A stretch of DNA of 64,000 nt, from contig NZ_CP011005.1 in NCBI RefSeq assembly GCF_000950575.1, forward strand, positions 1,984,001-2,048,000. The letters are read 5' to 3'. Below the pieces are notes generated by a model. That model searched no databases, was not told the DNA's origin, and was given only the letters and a program-made list of their open reading frames with translations. Source of the DNA: Psychromicrobium lacuslunae (GTDB lineage: Bacteria > Actinomycetota > Actinomycetes > Actinomycetales > Micrococcaceae). The position numbers were made by a program, and so were the translations under genes. This document shows, in pieces, positions 59,335 through 64,000 of the stretch; positions within the stretch are counted from its first letter, which is position 1, and each line of letters begins with the position of its first letter.

Positions 59335-59792
59335 TTCACCGCCTCCTGATTGTTCACCACGATCACCGACTTCGCCGTGGCCACCGCCGAGCCGTCACTA
59401 ATCCGGGTGATCTTGGTTTCCTTGACCAAGAAATCCAAGGCGCCACCCTTCTTGCTATAGACATCGACAATGGTGGGTACTAAGCGCAGTGCCTCACCGG
59501 CGTAGGCCATTGCGTGATAGTGAAATTCCTGTTCACCGTGCAGCACCCGCCGCACATCGACACCCATCTCGGTCAGCCAGTCGAACCCAGCCGGGCCTTC
59601 GAACTCCAGCCCGAATAGGATGGTAGGCGGCAGCGGCAGACCGGAGTGTCCAGCCTCCGCTGCGGCTTCGGCGTGCAGGTAGATCGGATCTCGCTCGGCG
59701 ATCGCTTCGGCAAAGAAGCGCAAGCGCTCGGCGGAGACAGTGGTCTCGATCACCGGAAGCTGTCGACCGATTAGCTCGGCTGGCACAGTCAT
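59331..59792 (-). CDS. MaoC-like N-terminal (FAS1-type) dehydratase-domain protein
   Basis: 153 aa. ERDPIYLHAEAAAEAGHSGLPLPPT resembles the FAS1_DH/MaoC N-terminal domain, but the usual catalytic Asp/His pair is degenerate. It likely provides the substrate-binding half of a two-subunit enoyl-CoA hydratase with the next gene, as in split hydratases of steroid-degrading actinobacteria. It starts 1 nt before the thiolase stop region. Confidence 0.82.
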   Translation of the reverse strand: MTVPAELIGRQLPVIETTVSAERLRFFAEAIAERDPIYLHAEAAAEAGHSGLPLPPTILFGLEFEGPAGFDWLTEMGVDVRRVLHGEQEFHYHAMAYAGEALRLVPTIVDVYSKKGGALDFLVKETKITRISDGSAVATAKSVIVVNNQEAVK

Positions 59793-59793
59793 C

Positions 59794-60978
59794 TCAGGCC
59801 ACCTTTTGGTACAAGGTCACCACGGCGGCACCACCGAGACCAATATTGTGCTGCAGCGCGTGTCGCGCTCCCTCGACCTGACGGGCCCCCGCGCTGCCGC
59901 GCAATTGCCAGACCAGCTCGGTACACTGCGCCAGCCCGGTGGCTCCCAGCGGGTGCCCCTTAGACATCAAACCGCCGGAAGGATTAACCACCACTTGACC
60001 GCCGTACGTGTTGTCACCGTTCAGCACGAACTTCTCGGCGGTGCCCTCCGGCGTCAGGCCCAGCGCTTCATAGCTAAGCAGCTCATTTGAAGTGAAACAA
60101 TCATGAAGTTCCACCACTGGAATATCTTCCGGCCCCACCCCTGACTGCCCGCACACCTGCTCAGCGGCGGTTTTACTCATCTGGTAGCCAACCAGAGACA
60201 TCAGGTCCTCGCCGTCGAAGGTGGAGGAATAGTCGGTAGTCATTGCCTGTGCCGCAATCGCCACCGAGGTGTCAAGCCCATGCTTGCGGGCAAAATCCTC
60301 GCTACACAGAATCGCTGCTGCGCCGCCGCAAGTCGGCGGGCAACACATTAGCCGAGTCAACGGACCGAAGATCTGAGGCGATGCCATCACCTCCTCGACG
60401 GTGAGCGGCTCCCGGAACACCGAATAGGGGTTATTGGCCGCGTGGCTCCGGGATTTCACCGCAATACGGGCCAGCACTTCCGGCGAAGCGTCGTACTTCT
60501 GCAAGTATTGGGCACCGGCGCCACCAAATAATTGGGCTGCCATCGGCGCCTCCGAGGGCCCTTGTACCCGAGCGGCCTTATCAAGGAAAGTACCTAATAC
60601 GGCTGGCCGATCCTCCCAGATGGCCCTCAGCGCGCCGCGTTGCATTTGCTCAAAGCCCAGCGCCAGCACACAGTCCGCGGCGCCGCTAGCGATGGCCTGC
60701 CGAGCAAGGTACAGCGCGGTGGAACCGGTTGAGCAATTGTTATTGACATTAATGATCGGAATGCCGCTCTGACCCACCCGATAAAGCGCAGCCTGGCCAC
60801 TGGTGGAATCCCCGTAGACGTAGCCGACGTACGCCTGCTCGATCAGGTGATAGTCCAGGCCAGCGTCCTTGAGCGCAACCTGGGTTGCCTGGGAGCCCAT
60901 TACGTCGTACGGCTCCGTCTTGCTCGGCGTCATAAAAGGAATCATTCCGACGCCGGTAACGAATACTCGTTCACTCAT
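59794..60978 (-). CDS. Thiolase / lipid-transfer-like acyl-CoA acetyltransferase
   Basis: 394 aa, SCP-x type thiolase. The nucleophile Cys is in NNNCSTGSTALY (about residue 81); ELHDCFTSNELLSYEALGL and SKGHPLGATGLAQCTEL carry the other active-site residues. This branch often acts on branched or sterol side-chain acyl-CoAs. First gene of the thiolase-MaoC-MaoC-SDR-dehydrogenase run; GGAGG before the ATG. Confidence 0.9.
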   Translation of the reverse strand: MSERVFVTGVGMIPFMTPSKTEPYDVMGSQATQVALKDAGLDYHLIEQAYVGYVYGDSTSGQAALYRVGQSGIPIINVNNNCSTGSTALYLARQAIASGAADCVLALGFEQMQRGALRAIWEDRPAVLGTFLDKAARVQGPSEAPMAAQLFGGAGAQYLQKYDASPEVLARIAVKSRSHAANNPYSVFREPLTVEEVMASPQIFGPLTRLMCCPPTCGGAAAILCSEDFARKHGLDTSVAIAAQAMTTDYSSTFDGEDLMSLVGYQMSKTAAEQVCGQSGVGPEDIPVVELHDCFTSNELLSYEALGLTPEGTAEKFVLNGDNTYGGQVVVNPSGGLMSKGHPLGATGLAQCTELVWQLRGSAGARQVEGARHALQHNIGLGGAAVVTLYQKVA

Positions 60979-61000
60979 TTCTGCCTCCTTCGGCCAATGA

Positions 61001-61023
61001 AAAATAGCCTATTTTCAATTCAC
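61001..61023. promoter_or_regulatory. Operator candidate before the thiolase gene
   Basis: It contains a 7-1-7 palindrome, AAAATAGCCTATTTT (61001-61015), and the motif CTATTTTCAATTCAC (61009-61023), which recurs with two changes before the acyl-CoA synthetase gene at 63986-64000. Confidence 0.55.
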
Positions 61024-61063
61024 TTATTCTGTCAAGGCTATGCGGATATCTGATCGAAAGTGA

Positions 61064-62272
61064 TTAAGCCGCGATCTGCAACAAGCGCTGACAGACCGCC
61101 AGCATCATCTCGCGCTCTTCAGTGAGTAGCTGCTGCCGCTTGCGGGTGAAGAAGTCATTGAGCACGGTAGTGACCGCGTGCACCCGGATTCTAGCCTCTT
61201 CGCGAGCCATCAGTGGATGAGTTAGCAATAGAAGCTCCACCCACTGATTGAGGTAGGTCCGCTGTTGGGCCACCGCGACCGCTTGCTGCTGCTCAGCCAG
61301 ATTCCCGAGTTCGGTGACCAACAAAGTAAACAGCGCTGGTTCTCGGGAAACCATCTCCAGATACGAAGTCAGCAGCCGGTTCAGTAACTCGGCTGCAGAC
61401 CCCGGCTGAGCCATTGCAATCATCCTGCCGTGCTGCAATGCATCATTACCGTGTTGCAGCACTTCAAACAGCAAATCAAGTTTGCTCGGAAAGTGGTGAT
61501 AGATGCTCGGCTCGGAGATGCCGACGGCGCTTGCGATTTCCTCCAGACCGGTTTGGGCAAAGCCCTTCTGCGCAAACAGTTCGGCCGCCGCCGCTACCAG
61601 TTTCTCCGCGGTATTCTTAGCGACTCGTGGTTCACGAGCGGTCACCGGGGCCGCCGCTACGCTCGGCAAAGCACCAGCAGCATCCAAAGCCGCGACGATC
61701 ATCTCCTTCATCAAGGCTTCGAACTGCGGTCGTGGCAAGCTCACATGATGGTAGGAAAGGCTGAGGCAGATGGAGAGCACCACACTCGTCAAGAGATTGC
61801 TCCAGCTCTGCGACTCAGGGTGGTGCATCTCGATCGATGAACGCATGCCAAGCCGAATCTCGCGAATTGCGGTTCTCAGCTTATTTTGCTCGGCGCTCGG
61901 CAAATATCGCGCATCGCGTTGCCAGAGCACCCCAGCCGCCCGGGTATCCAAGGACATTCGCACCAGCGCGTCGTACCATTCAGCCGAATCGACAGCTTCG
62001 CTATCGACATCGGCGAGCGCTTCCCGTACCTGGTGCACCGAGGCAGCAACTACCGCAATCAGGAGCTCTTGTTTGCCGGCAAAATGCCGGTAGAGCGCTG
62101 AAGGACCAATGGAAACTGCTTGGGCGATCTGGCTCATCGAGACGTTAGCAAAGCCATACTGGTAAAAGAGTTCGGCACCCGCCCGCTGAATCAGTTCTTT
62201 GCGATTACCGGGCCGAGTACCCCGCGGGGGTGCATAGGGCATCGTTGCCGCTCCCCGTTCAACCGACACCAT
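61064..62272 (-). CDS. Regulator with two TetR units in tandem
   Basis: 402 aa, about twice a normal TetR protein. A first HTH (about 20-65: VSMSQIAQAVSIGPSALYRHF) is followed by a ligand-type domain, then a second HTH (about 222-265: TGLEEIASAVGISEPSIYHHF) and a second such domain. Such double-TetR proteins occur beside acyl-CoA and steroid genes in actinobacteria. The whole chain could act as a pseudo-dimer. Start ATG 62272 or ATG 62242. It probably regulates the thiolase operon and the synthetase. Confidence 0.85.
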   Translation of the reverse strand: MVSVERGAATMPYAPPRGTRPGNRKELIQRAGAELFYQYGFANVSMSQIAQAVSIGPSALYRHFAGKQELLIAVVAASVHQVREALADVDSEAVDSAEWYDALVRMSLDTRAAGVLWQRDARYLPSAEQNKLRTAIREIRLGMRSSIEMHHPESQSWSNLLTSVVLSICLSLSYHHVSLPRPQFEALMKEMIVAALDAAGALPSVAAAPVTAREPRVAKNTAEKLVAAAAELFAQKGFAQTGLEEIASAVGISEPSIYHHFPSKLDLLFEVLQHGNDALQHGRMIAMAQPGSAAELLNRLLTSYLEMVSREPALFTLLVTELGNLAEQQQAVAVAQQRTYLNQWVELLLLTHPLMAREEARIRVHAVTTVLNDFFTRKRQQLLTEEREMMLAVCQRLLQIAA

Positions 62273-62400
62273 CGCCTCCTATCCGCTTCGCACCGCAAAC
62301 GGGCGAACTCCTCGTTCAGCAGCGAGCATACTGCATATTGCAGCCTACCGATTGATTCCAGCGACGGTGTTAGCGGAGCCGATACAGCTACCGGCGATCC

Positions 62401-63957
62401 TCAGTTCTCGCCGTCCCGGCCGCTCTGATGGCCCGCCCGGATTTCTCGTTTGAGAATTTTCCCGGCCCCGGAGATGGGTAATTCAGCCAAAAAGTCGATG
62501 CTCCGGGGAATTTTGTAACCGGCGATGAGTTTTCGGCAGCTGGCGATCAATTCCTCAGCTGAAACTGTTGCCCCGGCACGCAACACCACAGCCGCATGCA
62601 CCCTCTCCCCCCATTGTTGATCGGGGAGGCCGATCACTGCGACCATTGCCACCGCGGGATGCTGGGAGAGCGCGTTCTCCACTTCAACTGAGTAGATGTT
62701 TTCACCGCCGGAGATAATCATGTCCTTGAGCCGGTCCACCACGAAGAGGTAGCCGTCCTGGGTCAGATAGCCGAGGTCTCCGGTATGCATCCAGCCATCC
62801 CTGATGGCATCGGCGGTAACTTCCGGTTTGTTCCAGTACCCGAGCATCACATTGCTCCCCCGGCAGATCACTTCCCCGATTTCCCCTGGCGCCGCATCCT
62901 GTCCTTGCCAATCGACCACTCTGATCTCACAATTCACCGGAGCCCGGCCACAGGAGTTTTTTACCTCCGCCTTGGCATGGTCTTGATCGGCGAGCAGGGT
63001 TGCCACCGGCGACAACTCAGTCATCCCAAAAGCCTGGGTCAATTTAAGTCCCGGAAAGGTGTCTCTGATCCGTTCCAGCAACACTGGCGGCATCGGCGAG
63101 GCGCCATAGAGCAGGCGGGTAAAACTCGACAACTTGCTCTGTGCGGCGACAGCAGCCGCCACCAGATGTTGCAACATAGTGGGCACTAAGAGCGCATCGG
63201 TGACCTGGTGTTCATCGATCAGCTTGACCACTTTGGCAGGCTCAAAGGCAGGCACTAGGAGCAGGGTTGAATTCTTCAGCAGGCTCATGGTCCAGTGTGC
63301 AATAGCCGCCATGTGGAACATTGGCGCCACTACCATTGAGGTACCTGCTTCGCTCACCGCCTCGGTACTGGCAAGCGAACCCATCGCGGAAACCAGGATG
63401 TTATTGTGGCTGAGCATCACCCCTTTGGGCTCGCCGGTGGTGCCTCCGGTATAGAAGATGCCAAAGACCTGCTCGTCCCCTCGCCGGGCATCCGGCACCG
63501 GCTCGTGCTGCTGAAGTAAATCCTGGTAGCGCGGCGTCCCCGGCGGCGGCTCGGCCTCACCACAATAAATAATTGCTGAAAGCTCCGGGTAGCCTTGGCG
63601 CAGTTCGGGCACCATAGCCGCAAAAGCGTCATCAACCAAGAGCACCTTGATCTGCGCATCCTGAAGTGAGTAAATCATCTCTTTCGCGCTCCACCGGGTG
63701 TTCACCGGCGCTACCACCGCACCAGCCCAAGGTACCGCCAATAGGTACTCATGGTAGATATCTGAATTGAGCGCCAGCATCCCCACTCGATCACCCTCAA
63801 CAACACCCAATGACTGAAGTGCGCCCGCGAACCGGGCGACTCGATCAGCCACCTCGCGCACCGTCCGCTCGACTCCTGCACTAATTGTCATCACGGAATC
63901 CGGGCGCTGCTGCGCCTGTCGATGTAAAAGCTGGGTCAGATACACATTAACCACCAT
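62401..63957 (-). CDS. AMP-forming acyl-CoA synthetase
   Basis: 518 aa from ATG 63957. P-loop FYTGGTTGEPKGVM, FGMTELSP, and C-terminal YLFVVDRLKDMIISGGENIYS identify the ANL family. It activates a carboxylic acid to its CoA ester, the entry step for the operon. The frame also opens at ATG 63984, but that ATG falls inside the sequence resembling the thiolase promoter motif, and with 63957 the motif-to-start spacing matches (28 versus 30 nt). Confidence 0.9.
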   Translation of the reverse strand: MVVNVYLTQLLHRQAQQRPDSVMTISAGVERTVREVADRVARFAGALQSLGVVEGDRVGMLALNSDIYHEYLLAVPWAGAVVAPVNTRWSAKEMIYSLQDAQIKVLLVDDAFAAMVPELRQGYPELSAIIYCGEAEPPPGTPRYQDLLQQHEPVPDARRGDEQVFGIFYTGGTTGEPKGVMLSHNNILVSAMGSLASTEAVSEAGTSMVVAPMFHMAAIAHWTMSLLKNSTLLLVPAFEPAKVVKLIDEHQVTDALLVPTMLQHLVAAAVAAQSKLSSFTRLLYGASPMPPVLLERIRDTFPGLKLTQAFGMTELSPVATLLADQDHAKAEVKNSCGRAPVNCEIRVVDWQGQDAAPGEIGEVICRGSNVMLGYWNKPEVTADAIRDGWMHTGDLGYLTQDGYLFVVDRLKDMIISGGENIYSVEVENALSQHPAVAMVAVIGLPDQQWGERVHAAVVLRAGATVSAEELIASCRKLIAGYKIPRSIDFLAELPISGAGKILKREIRAGHQSGRDGEN

Positions 63958-63985
63958 CGCTTCGTTGAGATAAGTAGAAAACATG

Positions 63986-64000
63986 CTATTCTCGATTCAC
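63986..64000. promoter_or_regulatory. Second copy of the thiolase-promoter motif
   Basis: CTATTCTCGATTCAC, 13 of 15 bases as in 61009-61023, in the same orientation relative to its gene. The window ends here, so the full site is not visible. Confidence 0.55.

Overview
The window is a chromosomal segment of a moderately GC-rich actinobacterium, most likely of the Micrococcaceae (Arthrobacter / Renibacterium / Psychromicrobium-like; the genus cannot be fixed from this sequence alone). Supporting signs are mycothiol genes (mshA, and ino1 for its inositol phosphate precursor), frequent GTG/TTG starts, a class-E type LAxTG wall-anchored protein, an L17 protein with an actinobacterial C-terminal extension, and the gene order infA-rpmJ-rpsM-rpsK-rpoA-rplQ-truA / rplM-rpsI-glmM / coaA-glmS / acpS-nnr / alr-tsaE-tsaB-rimI-tsaD. 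No rRNA, tRNA, CRISPR array, phage gene or transposase was seen.

Layout. 1-2.4 kb: a Zur-box-controlled COG0523 (CobW-like) protein without a P-loop, and a glutamate-cysteine ligase-family enzyme. 2.4-8.1 kb: the t6A/alanine racemase block (tsaD, rimI, tsaB, tsaE, alr), interrupted by a divergent tetR / MDR-reductase pair with two operators. 8.1-14 kb: a sugar locus (PfkB kinase, GH4 glycosidase, ABC permeases and binding protein). 14-19.4 kb: mshA, fhs, ino1 and an aldo/keto reductase. 19.5-22.8 kb: a LacI regulator and glgX. 23-24.6 kb: a gene-poor, partly AT-rich stretch with two small membrane proteins. 24.7-32.4 kb: a tandem glycine riboswitch followed by gcvP-gcvT-gcvH-glyA-sdaA, which together turn glycine into serine and then pyruvate. 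32.5-38.8 kb: a Tat-type secreted esterase, a HAD hydrolase, a DUF1801-like protein, nnr, acpS, a leucine-rich-repeat wall protein and an unknown small protein.

38.9-51.2 kb is core chromosome: an isochorismatase-like hydrolase, glmS, coaA, a VanY-type carboxypeptidase, mscL, glmM, rpsI, rplM, truA, rplQ, rpoA, rpsK, rpsM, rpmJ and infA. 51.2-56.6 kb: a P1-family peptidase, a second sugar ABC importer and map. 56.7-64 kb: a degradative acyl-CoA operon (acyl-CoA dehydrogenase, SDR dehydrogenase, two MaoC-type hydratases, thiolase, acyl-CoA synthetase) with a regulator built from two TetR units. A shared promoter-proximal motif links the thiolase and synthetase genes.

The most interesting points are: the glycine riboswitch with a readable expression platform that hides the gcvP ribosome binding site; the Zur-box / P-loop-less COG0523 pair; the L17 extension; the shared motif and double-TetR regulator of the acyl-CoA cluster; and several long perfect inverted repeats. 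I did not find a clearly new defence or mobile system.
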